Source: Nereocystis luetkeana
Lineage: Eukaryota > Sar > Phaeophyceae > Laminariales > Laminariaceae
Direction of reading: 5' to 3'
Length of the DNA: 64,000 bases
Assembly: GCA_031213475.1 (NCBI GenBank)
Contig: JARUPZ010000003.1
Location: 9,264,509-9,328,508 of the forward strand
A model generated the notes under the pieces. That model saw only the letters and a list, made by a program, of their open reading frames with translations, did not search any database and was not told the origin of the DNA. The position numbers and the translations under genes are program-made. Of the stretch, positions 11,720 to 26,126 are shown in pieces; positions within the stretch are counted from its first letter, which is position 1; each line of letters starts with the position of its first letter.

Positions 11720-12586
11720 ATGGCGGGCAGAGCTGTGCGGGCACCGGGAGGAAGCGACTCGCGGTTCTTTACAACAACGAAAAAAGGTACCCGTGGTGGA
11801 AGAGAGCAATATGCGTAAATCACGGAAGCACCTTGCCTGTTGTTGTCTGTGGGGCTTGGTCGGCACGATGCCGAGATTTGTTCCTCTCTTTCGAAGAGCC
11901 GGCATTCCGATAAGGACGCTGCTGGAACACTCCCAGCTCCCAGCAGATGTTCCGCCTCACCGCCCTGTTGATGAGGTGACGTCTTACATGGGCAATCAGG
12001 GCTTTTGTCGTATATTCCAGGTAAACATCGTCCGACACCTGTCAGGGAGACCTATGGACTGCTGTGGGGTAACAGGGCAGATGTGTTCCATCTTCGCTTA
12101 TCCTCCGAAAGAACGGCTGTGCGCGGCGGTTCCCTCTGCCTGGCTTCGGGCCTTGGGGAAGTTGTCATGGATTATGGGACTTCTCAACACCCTGTTTTAC
12201 ATCCGAAGTTCCTGGAGATGGTTCATCTGATGACGATGCATCCAAAGGGTGCACACGCGGTAAACCTGCGGATACAGACAGCAGCAGTGGAACATGGTTG
12301 GGCTGAATGCAGATAGTCTCTCTGCACCCCGAACTGTTTGTTGTGTTTCTGTGTTGTGACCGTCACCCGCCAGTTTACGAGTTACGAGTTCGTATATACC
12401 GCGTGCATAACAGCTTCCAGTATCGTAGTGTGAATTCGCCGTTCGCTGGATTTTTTCGATATTTGTATCATGATACTATTAATATTAGTAGTGGTATTAA
12501 ATATCATACGAGTATTGGCGTACGAGAGGTATTTCTTCTCGTATCGCGGGTCGTCGTTCGGACGCGACCGGTGTAAAACGACTTTG

Positions 12587-12622
<36 letters not shown>

Positions 12623-15600
12623 CCGCCTTCTGCCTGCTGCATGCCTCCAAATTCCGCCGCCGTTTCGACGTGTGCAGTCTGCAGTCTGCCAGTGTAGTCG
12701 GTATATAGTCTGTAGCTCTAAAGCCTACCAGTACTCGTATCATAGCTCTAAATGTGAAGGTTTACTTGGTACGTCACACACTGCTGGATATAAAGAGCAG
12801 ACTGGAGCAACGACAACAAGCGAGTACCCTGGGCATGGCGATCGTTGATATTCGTGTGGCAGTAAGGTTCGATTGCTCCTTTTTTCACTGCATATCCGCG
12901 AGTCTTCACTCTGTGACAGCACTCCAGATAGCAGGCAGGTGTGTTCCTCTTTCGTTTTCACGACTACCGTGCGTTTCGTACGGTGCAGGCAGCACTTCAG
13001 ACAGCATCCGCTGTAGTCAGCAGCCACGAGTTGGTTAGTGGTGGGAACGGGGGTACTCTTCTATATTATAGTTGAGAGGATATTCCCGCGGCCATGTTAG
13101 TTCAGTTTTGCACATTGGTTTTATCTTGTGTGCGCTTTTTCCGTCTCGTGTATTTTGAGGCAGCCGAATTTTCGATTTTTTTTGTTTTTCGGATCTTCCT
13201 AGGGCTCCAGCACCTTTGTGTGACCACGGACTCCTTCGTCAGAGAGTTAATGTGAGAACAACAACAACAACAACGTACCTGCACTCGGTAATCGCACGAA
13301 GGCCCATATTTTACTACTGCTGCGCTTAGGCATGTGGGCCTTGCTGGGCCTCAGGAAACAACGCGTTCGACGCTAGGCAACAGTCACTGACGTGTTGCTG
13401 CTGTAAGTACTGCCCGGTTCGGGTCAGTTGCAAATTCGCGCGTTTCTATTACGGAACGGAACGACTGCGGCCTACATACCTGCTGGTGCAGAAGACGGGG
13501 TCGGGATTCAGGCTCCCTTCCCCGCCTCTGATGCAGGCGCTTCTATTTGCATGCTGGCGCTCAAGCTGTTCTCTGCGCTATTTGTGCCCAGCCACCGAAG
13601 TTTTGGCGCCACCCGCACCTCCGTTTACATTATCCTGCTCCCTGTTGCCTGCCTTCTTGCCTGCCTGCCTTCATTTGTTCCTTCCCTCCTTCCTTCCTTC
13701 CTTACTTCCTTCCTTCCTTCCTTCCTTCCTTCCTTCCTTCCTTCCTTCCTTCCTTCCTTCCTTCCTTCCTTCCTTCCTTCCTTCCTTCCTTCCTTCCTTC
13801 CTTCCTTCCTTCCTTCCTTCCTTTCTTCCTTCCTGCCTTCCTGCGTGTGGTGCATTCGTTTCGTCGCTTTTTCTACGTTTGTACTGCCGCGACGGGACAC
13901 TCTGTGGCTTTGTGCGCGAGCCAGGCGAGACTCATGAGCTCCGCGAGGAGCTCAACTCTCCCAACCGCGACAAGAAGAAGGATGCTGTCAAGAAGGTGAG
14001 TAAGCGGGATCAACACCATTTTTTCCCCCTGTTTTTTCGTTTGCGAGACGGCCCAAGGGCTGCCGGCGCGGTGCAGACAGCGCAGGCCGCTTTGCATGTG
14101 CCCACGTCGGTCTATTGTCGCAAGGTTAAGGTTTCCCTTGAGGATGCGGTTGGCTTGAATTCCGGGCGTGTCGCGAGTTGAAAAGGGGGGACACTAGCGT
14201 TCACATGTCTTACGAGCGTGTGTGAAGTTGGCTGTGGTTTGTTGTGCCGCTGCTGTTGGACTGCTGTGCTCTGCGCCGGTGCCTTGAATTCCAGAGAAAG
14301 TTCGGGTTTAATCCGCCCAGATTGTAGGATGGCATACACACGCGGACACACGGAAGCATCGTTCGTGCATGACATCAAGGGAGAATCTTGAAGCGTGGCT
14401 GCTGGTGTACCGTGGCTGCCTCAAACAACAGCGTTTTTGAGGGTGGCGTGGTACGGCAAATACAGCAGCGGAGCAAAATAAGCTGCTGGCAATTTTTGGG
14501 TTTCCATGGCCCTGCTCGGCTCGGCGGGCGAAACTCAGTTTCCTTGAACAGGAGGTGGCTCGCGCGACTTTGGGCGCCCAAAGCAAGCGCCACGGAGCTC
14601 GGCTGAGGCCCAAATGTGTGCCGTAGTTGAAGTGCGGGGCGTCTGCGTGTTCCGCAACCGGAAGCGCGAGAAAAGACCTGCGAGCGGCGGAGGAAAGCCT
14701 CCAAATGTGCAAAACGAAATATGTTTTTGGTACCTGTACAAAGAGGAATGCGTGGTAGAGACCTCGCGTTGTGTAGACAGCATGGGTGCTTACTACCGCT
14801 GTATGTACCATGTACCAGTATTCTGGTAGTATGTGTTCGTTAATTTATCTTTATGCGCCAATATCCGTTGCATATGTGTCGACACAGATAGCTGTTGCCG
14901 GAGCGCACTACTGTTACTAACTACAGTAGGCCATTCATCAACTCCGTCTAGAACGAGCAAGCCTCGCCTGTCAGTTAGCGTGCGCCGTCTGCCGTCGCAG
15001 CGTCACTCGAGCGCATGGTGATACACGTCGCTTCACAATGGTCTTGAGACGGGAACACCCGCACCCGCGGTGTTGCCGGCCCGGGCAGTGCGTGAGCCCT
15101 CTCGTTTATCGACAGCGATGTCGACCGGTGCTTTTGGACGCGACGCGCGGGTAGCTACTTTAGCTGCCATGCCGGCAGTGCCGAGGAAACGCTACGCCAA
15201 GAGTTAATAAAACAGTACTAAAAATAGTACCTGTTAGTCTGGTTGTGTCACTGGCTGCGGATAGAAAAACCTATCTGTCGTCGTTCGGGCGATGGCGGCG
15301 CCGCGCAAGGCGTCAACTTGGGCCCATTTGCCTAACCGTTCCCGGACGTTTCTAGCCTGCGGGTAGAATGTTCCCTGCAGACAGAGCAGCTCATTTGACG
15401 GAACGTCTACGTGTCGGAACCAAACAGAGCCACCACGTCCCGGCTAATTTACACATTCATACGTATCCATCGCCTGGCGAGTCTTGTAGCGGGGTCTCGC
15501 CCCCCCTGCTCCCCCCCCCACCCCCCCTATGCCCCCTTCCCTCCCCCTCCCTACCAGCACCTCCACTTCCTATCCGCCGACATATTCCAACCACATTATG

Positions 15601-18600
15601 AGACTACTGCTGTACTGTACGAAGCATACGATGCGTGCGTTTCAACGAATTTGCTGCCGACAGGTCATTGCGAACATGACCGTAGGGAAGGACGTGGCCA
15701 TGCTTTTCACAGACGTCATCAACTGCATCCAGACGGGTGAGAGAGCGGTGTCTAAACTGCAGCCCCCACCCCCGCTTCGGGTTTCGTCGGAGGCGTGTTT
15801 GGCGGACTTACTTTCGTGCTTTCTGCGTGTTTTGTCGGTTTCGGTATCGCGACAAAAGGTTAGCTCCTCATGACCGCAGTTTCGTGCGGATAGACCCGCG
15901 TACAGACAGCAGCAAGGCCCGAAGAAGGACGGAGCTTGTGCACACGACTCCGACACCTGTTTGGGTCAGCTTCGAAAATAGAGCCGGTGTAGCAGCCCCG
16001 CACCGCTACCACCCGCGCGTCGCGAAACGTTGTCGCCTCGATGAGCCTTGGCCCGCCTTGCTTAGAGCACTTTCGTGACGAGGGAAAACCCCGTGCACGT
16101 TCGCGGCCGAACGGCGGTCGCCCAACTGATGTAAGCACCAATTTTGATAGTTTTGAGATTCACGTGTTTTTTATTGTTCGTTTTTTTGCGTTTTTATGAG
16201 TGCTTCCGTCGAAACTGGCAATTGAGACTGGCGGACGAGCCACGGCGTTTGCTCACGTCTCGACGACAAAGACCACGTACCTCCTGCTGTTGACGACGAG
16301 AGCGCTGGAATATGGCGGCGAAAAAGGTGCCGTTTGGTGGCGTAACGCTCTCCAGGTGGTGCCCACGTCGCGAGGCTGTATACATTTTGAGGGTCGGTTG
16401 GCCGTTCAAGGGAAGTTTGTCTCACCTGTACGAAGGAGTCCAAGCCGTCCTTTTGGATAGGGTCGATTGAACACCGAACCCATACCCCCCCCCCTCTGCC
16501 CTCCCTTCCACGCGACGGTATTGACCTCTCGCGTCGTCCGAAACCACCCCTCCCCGACAACGACAACGGCACCTGCGCCGCCGCGCCGGGAGCAGAGAAC
16601 ATCGAGCTGAAGAAGCTGGTGTACCTGTACCTGATCAACTACGCCAAGACGCAGCCGGAGCTGACCCTGCTCGCGGTGAACACGTTCGTGAAGGACGCCA
16701 ACGACCCGAACCCGCTCATCCGCGCCCTGGCGGTGCGCACGATGGGCTGCATCCGGGTGGAGAAGATCACGGAGTACCTGTGCGAGCCGTTGAGGAAAGC
16801 ACTTCGCGACGAGGCAAGGACGGCCGCGCGCTGGACACCTGACGGAGTACTTTTGTTTTGCGGCTGTATCTATGGAGTTGTGCATTTTTACGTACTGTAG
16901 TACTGTGTCCTCTTACCTCTTCTTTTTGTGTGCTGTTTGCTGTTGGTGTTGTGATCGTTGTTGCTGTTGCGTTTGCTTTTTTTTTGTGTGTCTTGTCATG
17001 CTCGTGGCTTGTCGCTCGCGGCGTTGCAGGCGTGCCCACGCCGTGGCTTCATGTTTTGTGTCCCCGCGTTGGTGTTAAGACAGAAAACTGCTGCCCGATG
17101 ACTTCTTGTTGACGCCCGCTGGCCCGTGAACCGCCCCCCGCTCTCTTACGGGCTCTTTTGTTGTTGTTGTTGTTGTTGTTGTTGCGTTTGCGAATCCGTT
17201 TGCGTGTCCCCGTGTTATCGGCATGTGTTCGCAGGACCCTTACGTGCGCAAGACCGCCGCGGTGTGTGTGGCGAAGCTGTACGACATCAACGCCGACCTC
17301 GTGGAGGACCAGGGGTTCCTGCAGATCCTCAGGGACCTCATCTGCGACCCCAATCCGACGGTGTGAAGCGGGCTCGCGAGCTCCCCCAGTCTGTTTGTGT
17401 GCCCTTCCGTCCGTCCGCTCATCCTTTTGGTTTTGTTTTTTTGTCCTCACCCATGAAAGCGAGGGCTGGATGGCCCGCCATCCTCTCCCTTCTTCGTGCC
17501 TTGACCTTGTTTTACCCTGCTGCCTGCCGTTAGACCGTGTCGGCCCGTTGTACGGCTACTGGTGGGGCTGGAAGGTTTTCGCCGTTGTCGTTGATTGGTT
17601 GGTCCCGCTGCTCTCGGCGCTCTGTCCTCGGATCGATCTTCAAGCGTTCGCCCTTGCTTCCCCCCCCCCCCCCCACTGCTCCGTCTCGAAAGGGATGCGT
17701 GGTCAATGGTCAAATGACTAAGGCAACAACAAATGACTCCCCCCCCCCCTCCCCACCCCTCCGTGTTCCGTTCTCGCTACATCTCTTGTGGTGTTCCGTC
17801 CCCCCGCCGCCCCCCTCCGATGCATTTCATGAGCGATGTTCGGTCGTTTTGGTCGTATTTGAAATTTGATTATTTTTTTTCTTCTTGCCTTTCCTCCGCC
17901 CTTCTTGGTTTGCCTGCTGTCGTCGTCGTCGTTTGGTTGTTGTTGTTGTTGTTGTTGTCGTTGTCGTTATCGTCGTTGTTGTTGTTGTTGCTCGTCGTGT
18001 CTTCTTTTTGCTCTGTTGCTATTGTTGTTGTGGCTGCCCGTTGCGTGGTGGCTGTACCGCTCATTGTTTCGGTCCTGCCTGACGGACTTCGCTGTTTGTT
18101 GATCCCGCTTGATGTATCCCCCAACGAGAAGGTGGTGGCCAACGCCGTGGCGGCCCTGTCCGAGATCGGGGACACGTCGGGGCGAGACGTCATGGAAATC
18201 GACACCTCCGTGCTGCAAAAGCTCTTGGCGGCGCTGAACGAGTGTACTGAGTGGGGCCAGGTAGGATGTGCCGATCTGACATGTTTATTTTTTTTCTCTC
18301 CCTGGGGGTTTGGGGGGTGGGGGATTGATTGCCGTGGAGGTGGGGGGGGGGGGGGGGGGGGGGGAGGGGGGTGTAGTCATGAAAGGGGGGGCGGTTGGGG
18401 GGTTGGGGGGGGGGAGGGGCGAGAGAGCGATTCGGTTCAGTTAGTCGTTCTTTTTGAAAGTTTGACGCTGAGGTAGCTAGTAGCAGCGCGCGCAGGTGCA
18501 GCGTCATTGATTTGCATTGGCGTGCTGTTTCGTTCTTTCCGATTTATTTTTGGTTGGATTGTCGCACGGGCGATTTTTCACGTATGTACCTTCAGCAGCA

Positions 18601-21600
18601 CCAGCAACAGCAACCGCCGCGCAGTAGTTGTGATTTCGACATCAGTACGAGCCTAACCAGGGAGTTCCGGGTGGGTCAGGTAGCGCAAGGCACATGTCAC
18701 CGGAGAGGCCGACGCATGACGTAGGCTGCTTGTATGTGTCGTCTTTATACCAGGCGTCGAGTGCAGCCGTTCGGATTCGCTTCAAAAGTCGTACACGAAA
18801 AGACGGAAGTCGCGCCTAGAGCAAAGAGATGGAGGGGTCAGACATGCAACTTTTGTTTTTTGGAGACCCTAGTTGACAGTCGGCACTGGGAAACAACGCG
18901 GCGCGGTTCCGCCATGCCACCTGCGAGTGTCCTCTGCTGACCCTACCCTCCCATGAGCGCCGTGCTCTCTCGTGCGGCGTGCTCGCCAGGTGTTCATCCT
19001 GGATTCGCTCGCCAAGTACAGCCCCGCGGACGGGCGGGAGGCGGAGGGGATAATCGAGAGGGTCACGCCGCGTCTTCAGCACGCCAACTCCGCTGTCGTG
19101 ATGTCGGCTGTCAAGGTGCGTGTGTGTGGTATTTCGTTTTACATGACTTTGGTTTGGTTTGTCCGGGGTGTGCGATAGGTTTTGGTGTTGGGTTGGGTTG
19201 GGTTGTTGGGATCGGGTTGTTTTTTTGTCCGTGATGTGTGATTCGTTGTTGTTGTTCCTGGTGCTGGTGCTGTTGTGGGCGTCGTTGTTTTTGTCTTTTT
19301 GTCTTTTTTTTTTGTGTCTTGGGTTTTTTTATTTGGCTTCGGCTCCTCTTGCACGAGCAACCTCCCCCCCCTCCTCTTTTACCCTCGCACGCCCCTGTTC
19401 TAGAGGGCAATCGAGTTTTGGCCCTGTTGTAGAGGGCGAGGTCGAGGACAAGGTTTCTCAATTTGAACTTGCTATCGTATTGAGGGCTATAGCGGTTAAA
19501 AGCGTGGCGGCGGAGGTGGCGGTGGTGCTTCGACTGTAGCCCTTGTTTATGACCGGCATTGCGCTTGAGAAGGGACGTGCTTCGAGACTCGACAATGTAG
19601 GGTACGGGACGATGCGGAGAGGACGTGGGGGCGGGGTTGGGTCGGGGGGGGGGGGGGGGGGGGGGGGGGGGCATCGGCCGAAACAATGTCACATCGCAAA
19701 GCACTGCATGACTGGAGAGGGGTGGGGGTGGGGTATCGCAAGGACATGAGATGCGCTGACGGGAGGAAAGCAGTGGAACTCATGCGTTCCACCATTTGCA
19801 ATTGTTTGCTTGATGTGGGAGAGCATGCTGAAGACGCTGGTAATTCCCAGAACGCCTTAGCTACCCGCCCCCCCCTACATTTACCCTCCCGCCCCCGCCG
19901 CCGATCCGTCCACCTCTCCCCCTCCACCCTTCTATGTCTATTACATCGAAGTGCATGTGTCTGGATCATGTTTTGCTCTCTCCTCATATTTGTTACAAAC
20001 CCCATTAGGATTACGTAGTGGGTGGTCGCGGATACTTGCCGTAACCAGACAGGTCTTCGTTCCGAACAGCCGGCGAAGACTATCGAGAGTACTATTTTTA
20101 CTTTGCGATGACAATGTGCCGGTCTCCGACCTCCGTTCTCTCTTTCTGGCCGGCGTACGCTCGCCTGCCTCTGCTGTACTGGTAGGTGGTCCTCTCGTAC
20201 TTGGATAGCGTCACCAACGTCGACACGAGCCGGTCCTTCAGCCGCAAGCTGGCGCCCCCGCTCGTGACCCTGCTCAACTCGGAGCCGGAGACCCAGTACG
20301 TCGCCCTCCGCAACATCAACCTCATCGTGCAGAAGCGCCCCGGCATCCTCGAGTCGGAGATCAAGGTGGCTTTAGAGAAGGGGGGGGGGGGGGGGGGGGA
20401 CTTGTGGTCTTGTCTTGTGATGGTGTGTACGCGCGCCCTTGTTATATCCTTTTTTGTTTCTCTTTGGAGGACTGCAGTCCCGTTTTAAGGGGACAAATTG
20501 CTTGGGATTTGAGTGGTTTCGTCCCCAAAACGAGACTGCTGTTCCTAAAAAGGGTTATGCCGTGGTTGGTGCTATTATTACGGGGGGCCATAGTATATAG
20601 GACCTACGGTACACACAAAAAACTACATATTTTCCTATTTTACTAACAATATTTGGTCCTATTTACCATGGTCACCGTAATACTAATAGCTTCTACCGTG
20701 TGAAATCGGTACCTGGTAACTGGTAGCAGGTATATACCGGTATTTCTTAGTTTTTTCTAGCCTGGGATGGATGGGGTTAAAACAAGCTCGCGCTCTCCCC
20801 GCATAAGGGCTGCATGTCGTAGAGTGTATGTGAAGGTGGGCGTAATACGTCCCGTGGGCCAGAGAGACCGGGGGGGGGGTCGTGGTTTTTGCGCTGTTTT
20901 TTTGTTGCGTTTGTGGCTACCGTTTTTGGTCGATGGGACAACATACTAATGAAGAGGTTCATGGGGGGGAACATGTATATACATGTATATATATGTGGTA
21001 AGCTGTACGTTTCAAGCAGCTTGCTCGTGCTTCCGCGGCTCGTTTGTGGCATGGGGTTGGTAACAACTGCCGGTACGTGCGACGGTGACGGTGTCGTATG
21101 TGTACCCTGGATTAGGTAGGTTGAGGGAGGTTGAGGGAGGCGCGGTTGGTGGGTGGTGAAAACTACGGCAGGGTTTTCGCGGCGTCGGACGTTTTTTTGG
21201 TCGATTGTAGACGGGACAGGTTCGCTTGCCTACTTCTGCTGCTACCGCTGCTGCTGCTGCTGCTGCCGCTACTGCTGCTCCCGCGTGGGTGCCCTGTGGT
21301 GACTGACGCGGTCCGGCTCGTCGGTCACCCGCAACTTGGCGCTCTCAGGTATTCTTTTGCAAGTACAACGACCCGATCTACGTGAAGATGGAGAAACTGG
21401 AGACCATCATTCGGCTCGTGAACGACCGCAACATCGACCAGGTGAGCGACCGCGACCCGAACCGGCGTGGCCGAGAGTACATTTTGATGCTGCCTTTTTG
21501 TGCACGTTTCTTTCGTAGCGCTGTGATGGCCGAGCGCGTGTGTGTACCGGCGGCTCGTCTTGTTTTCTCTCGCCCTGCCTCTCTTTCTCTGTCCCTCTCT

Positions 21601-24600
21601 CTCCCCCCCTCTTCTTCCTGCTCTCTGCCTTCCCCTACGCTGACACTGATGCTGACGCGGGGGCTGTTGCTGATGGCGATGCTGACGATGTTGCTCGGGA
21701 TTTCGACGCGGGTTGCTCCGCATGCTCGTGATTCTGCTTGTGCTTGTTCTCGTGCTCGTGCTTGTCCTCAAGCTCGCGCTCGTGCCCATCCTCCCCATGC
21801 CCCTGCTGACGCTGACACTGATATTGTTGGTGACGCTGATACCGGCGCTTGTGGTGGTGGTGGTGGTGGTGGTGTTGGTGATGTAGGTTACTGCCCCATG
21901 CTGGGGATCTCATGGTGAAAGGAGCGTGACTTTTCCTCTTGTTACGTACCATAATATGCGTACACATGTGTTGACATTACAGCGTTTAGCCTGCCGACAG
22001 CGTGTCTCAAAACCGTTTTTACCTATCCGTACACTATCTTGGTGCACCCCTGGCGCGCGCGCGTGTGTGCGTTTCCCCTCTAAACCGCAGGTCTTGCTGG
22101 AGCTCAAGGAGTACGCGCAGGAGGTGGACGTAGAGTTCGTGCGGAAGGCGGTGCGGGCGATCGGGCGGTGCGCGATCAAGCTGGAGCGCGCGGCGGAGCG
22201 GTGCATCAACGTGCTCCTCGAGCTGATCCAGACCAAGGTTAACTACGTCCTGCAGGAGGCCGTGATTGTCATCAAGGCAAGCGTTTCTTTTTTTGTGTGT
22301 TTTACGCGGTGAACATGCGCTGTTGTACGTAGGTGGGTGGATGTTGGTGTTGGTAGGGGTCGCGGTGGTTTTGGGTGTCTTGCTGTCGGTGTCGATGATG
22401 TTGCTGTGTTGGTTTTGGTGTGCTGCTGCTGTTGTTGCTACCCTTGCTGTTATCTCCCTCGCGGAGGAGAATGCTCGGCCGTCACCAGCAACGGCGTGCA
22501 TGCAGCCCAGCCCGCCTCGGGTTACCTGCCGCCCGCGCCGAATGTAGACGCGCGCCCGTCGAGATGGCTGCAGCCGGCAGTGAGCCGAGTCCAAAGTTTT
22601 GGGCGGGGGAAAGGTCTCCTCGATCCTGGGGTCGCTGTATTGTCGAAACGCGCCATAAAAGTGGAGACATGGGTCCCAGTCAATTGTGGTATGTGCACTA
22701 TGCTTCGCGTACGCAACGGGTCCGCACAACCGAAGTCTTCTCGACAGTAGGCCCGGGTGCACCACTTCGCCTTCCCGAGGCAAATCCCCTGAGCTCTCCC
22801 GCGGCGTACATACGTACATACGGTATGCGGGGAGGCCCCCACTGAGGTCCACGGGGGCTTTCAGGTTCGACAAGAAGGAAGCTTCATATTTTTGTTGCTT
22901 CCGGTGTTGTGCCGCAGTTACAGTACAGTAGCTCTGTACGCCACTTTCGGATTTTCGAGCGCACAATTTAGCGCTGCTGCCCTCTGCCAGGTCGCCCTTG
23001 CACATCGTTATCGTACCCAACCGTGTCGCGCCTTGAGGTCCCCGCGTTGAGCTCAGTGCTTTTACGCTCGGCGCCGCTTCCGACCCGGCCCGGATGATCT
23101 CCCCCCATCCGCCACACACGACCGACCCCCCCCCCCCCCCCCCCCTCCCTCCCGTCGTCGTCGTCGTCGTGCTGCCCCACCCGATCTGCTCCTCGTTATT
23201 TGGTGATTCCTTTCCTCTTTTGGTCCTGGATCACGGCGCGCAGGACATCTTCCGCAAGTACCCCAACCGGTACGAGAGCATCATCTCCGCCCTCTGCGAG
23301 AACCTCGACACCCTCGACGAGCCAGAGGCGAAGGTGCGCCCCGCCCCCCTTCCCCCCCCCCCCCCCTCCCTCCCTCCCTCCCTATGGTACCCCCTGTCTT
23401 GGAGTCGAACCGCACGATCCCGCCGCAAATGTTGGTCGAATCATTTTCAGTCCGCGATCGGCAGTCCAGGATTCCGTATGGATGCACAATGCCCCCAAAA
23501 CAGCTTGGAATGGAATTAAAACATCGCGAGTATAGGTCCCGTTCCGTTCCAATCAGCCAACTATGGTCAAGGCAGGCCCTTAGAGAGCCGTTGAAAACGG
23601 CCGCGCTTGAGAAGGCCGGTGAGAGGGCCGGTGAGTGGGTCGCCACCAAGGGGGCATACTTGACGCGAACGTAGCGGCCCCGTCCTGTGTTGGCCTCATG
23701 GCGCACATTCGCTCTTTTTGCCTTGCGCCGGGCGAACTACTGTAGTGCGGAAAGCGAGGCTCTCACGATGCCTCGCATTCCGGCAGACGTATCGTAGTAC
23801 AGGTATGCGCTCGCGTTCACGGGGCCGCATTGTTATTCTCCTCTCGATTATGTTGTCTATTGTTGTCGTGCGCTTCGCTCGCGTGTTGAAAAGGCGAGCA
23901 TAATCTGGATCATCGGCGAGTACGCGGAGCGCATCGACAACGCGGATGAGCAACTGGAGCACTTCCTGGAGACTTTCGAGGAGGAGTCGGCGGAGGTGCA
24001 GCTACAGCTGCTAACGGCCACGGTGAAGCTGTTCCTCAAGCAGCCGGAGGACACGCAGGTGAGGGCAGGGAGGGGGAGAGAGAGGGAGGGAGGGGGGGAG
24101 GGAGAGAGGGGGGGTGGGAGGTAGGGAGGGTGGAAGGGGGGGGGAAGGGTACATTGGACGCGCGATCGCTTTGATGCAACCACGGTCGCGTCTGCCGTAG
24201 TTCACGCAGCAGTCATGGTTGTTGTTTTTGCCGTTATTGTTGGAGTGGTGATGGCGGTAGAAGTTGTTTTCGCTTTTGTTGCCGCTCGTTGTTTTTTGCA
24301 GTTACGTCCTCCTGGCGACCGTCGGACAACCCGCGACGCTCGGCGACCGCCCTCGTATGGCGAAAGGCGGCGTAAGCGATTTGCACGGCCTCAATTTCTG
24401 TATTTAGCGCTCCCATTCCGAGGGGTGGGTGGGGTTCGATCCATGGAAGCTCTCCCTTTCTCGGCTCTCGCCCCCCCCTCACCGCGGGGGATCGCCATCA
24501 GACCGCTGCGACACTCTATTTCCCTGCAAGTAGACGACTTGCTGCTCCTTCCGCGTAGATAGATGTGGTTGGGTTTGACGATGTCAAATATTTGGGCGAA

Positions 24601-25371
24601 CATGTGAGGCAAACACGCGCCGTTTTGAGCAAAAAAAAGGTAAAATCTTGAGGCTAAACCGTTCCTACCGTATCTGAGCGAAAACACGAAAAACCTTTGG
24701 GCGAGAATGGTTGTGAACCTTTGTGCTAAAACTGCGCCATTGGGACGAAAATGTATCTACTGTTTACTGTACTGGTATATCGTTTTTTTCTGACTTGAGG
24801 GCGAAAATGTTGCGCTCTTTTTTTCTTTTTTCTTTTTGTGCAGGGCATGGTCCAGCGAGTTCTGCAGCTGGCGACGGAGGAGAGCGACGACCCAGACCTG
24901 AGGGACCGTGGGTTCGTCTACTGGCGCCTCTTGTCCACGAACCCCGAGGCCGCCAAGGCCGTGGTGCTGTCTGAGAAGCCGAACATCGCGGACGACACCT
25001 TCACGCTCGAGCCCGCCGTCCTGGACATGCTCATTGGACAGGCGAGGTTTCCGTTTTCTTGCGGGAGCGGGGGGGGGGGGGGGGGGGCTGGGGGCGGTAA
25101 AGGGCGGGAAAGTGGGGGTGTTTTTCGTTCTCTTGTTTTTTGGGACGTACCTGATATAGCACAGGCCTTCGCGCCTTGTTTGTTGTTTTTTCAAAGGAGA
25201 TTTTGCTTCTTGTTTGAGATGAGTGAAGAAAAACAAATGGTGGCAGAGTTTACGCGCTCTCGACGTTTGTTGTGGTCCGCTGCCAAGCCGTTTTGGCGTG
25301 GGGGCACGGCCGGCCGGTACCGCAGCAGGTCCCGGTTCTACCCAAGCCGGTGGGGGCTATTTTCTCTTGCC

Positions 25372-25407
<36 letters not shown>

Positions 25408-26057
25408 AGTCTTGTCTGTCTGTCTGCCTGCCTGTCTGTCTGTATGTATGTATGTATGTATGTATGTATGTCTGTAGGTCTGTCTGTCTGTCTGTCGGTC
25501 TGCCCATACGCTGCCACCGCCGCGACGACCGCCGTTATGTGGAGGGGTGCGCGCACTCACGGAGAAGTACACTGACAACGATATTCTCTTCGGGAACCCC
25601 TTTCAACCAGACCGCCCCGCCGCCGCCGCCGCCAATCATGCTAGGCTACCGCGGTGGTGTTGGGCGCGTCAAGGCCGCCGGTGGCCTCAACACGTGCCAC
25701 TCTGCCCATAAATATAAGGGCCACTTAGTCTTCATATTATTATATAAATGGCCCTTATATTTCCGTTCTGAGTGGTACAGCGTTTAGTGCAAGGGGGGGC
25801 GGTCAGTCAAGGGTTCGAACCACGGGCTCTCAGCACCTTTGCCAGCCGCCGCCATCTGACGCGGTTGCCCCCCCCTGCCCCCTTCCTTTCGCGTCCCCAG
25901 ATTTCCACCCTGTCGTCGATCTACTACAAGCCTCCGGAGGCGTTCGTGCTGAAACAAGCTCCCATCAGCAAGGGGGACGCCGACCTCGACGAAGACGCCG
26001 AGGTGAGGGTTCGGCTTAGAGGGCGAGGAGCTGAGAATGGGGGGGGGGGGGGTGAGA

Positions 26058-26126
<69 letters not shown>

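Noticed and set aside
12835-13274. Family D as a solo LTR
   Set aside because: Not excluded, but the CAA tail differs in length between copies and no primer-binding site or second LTR was seen, so a tailed retroposon is preferred.
13428-14181. Long Ser/Phe/Leu/Pro frames over intron 1 and exon 2
   Set aside because: Produced by the (TTCC)n microsatellite; the real exon 2 (13925-13995) is read in a frame fixed by homology.
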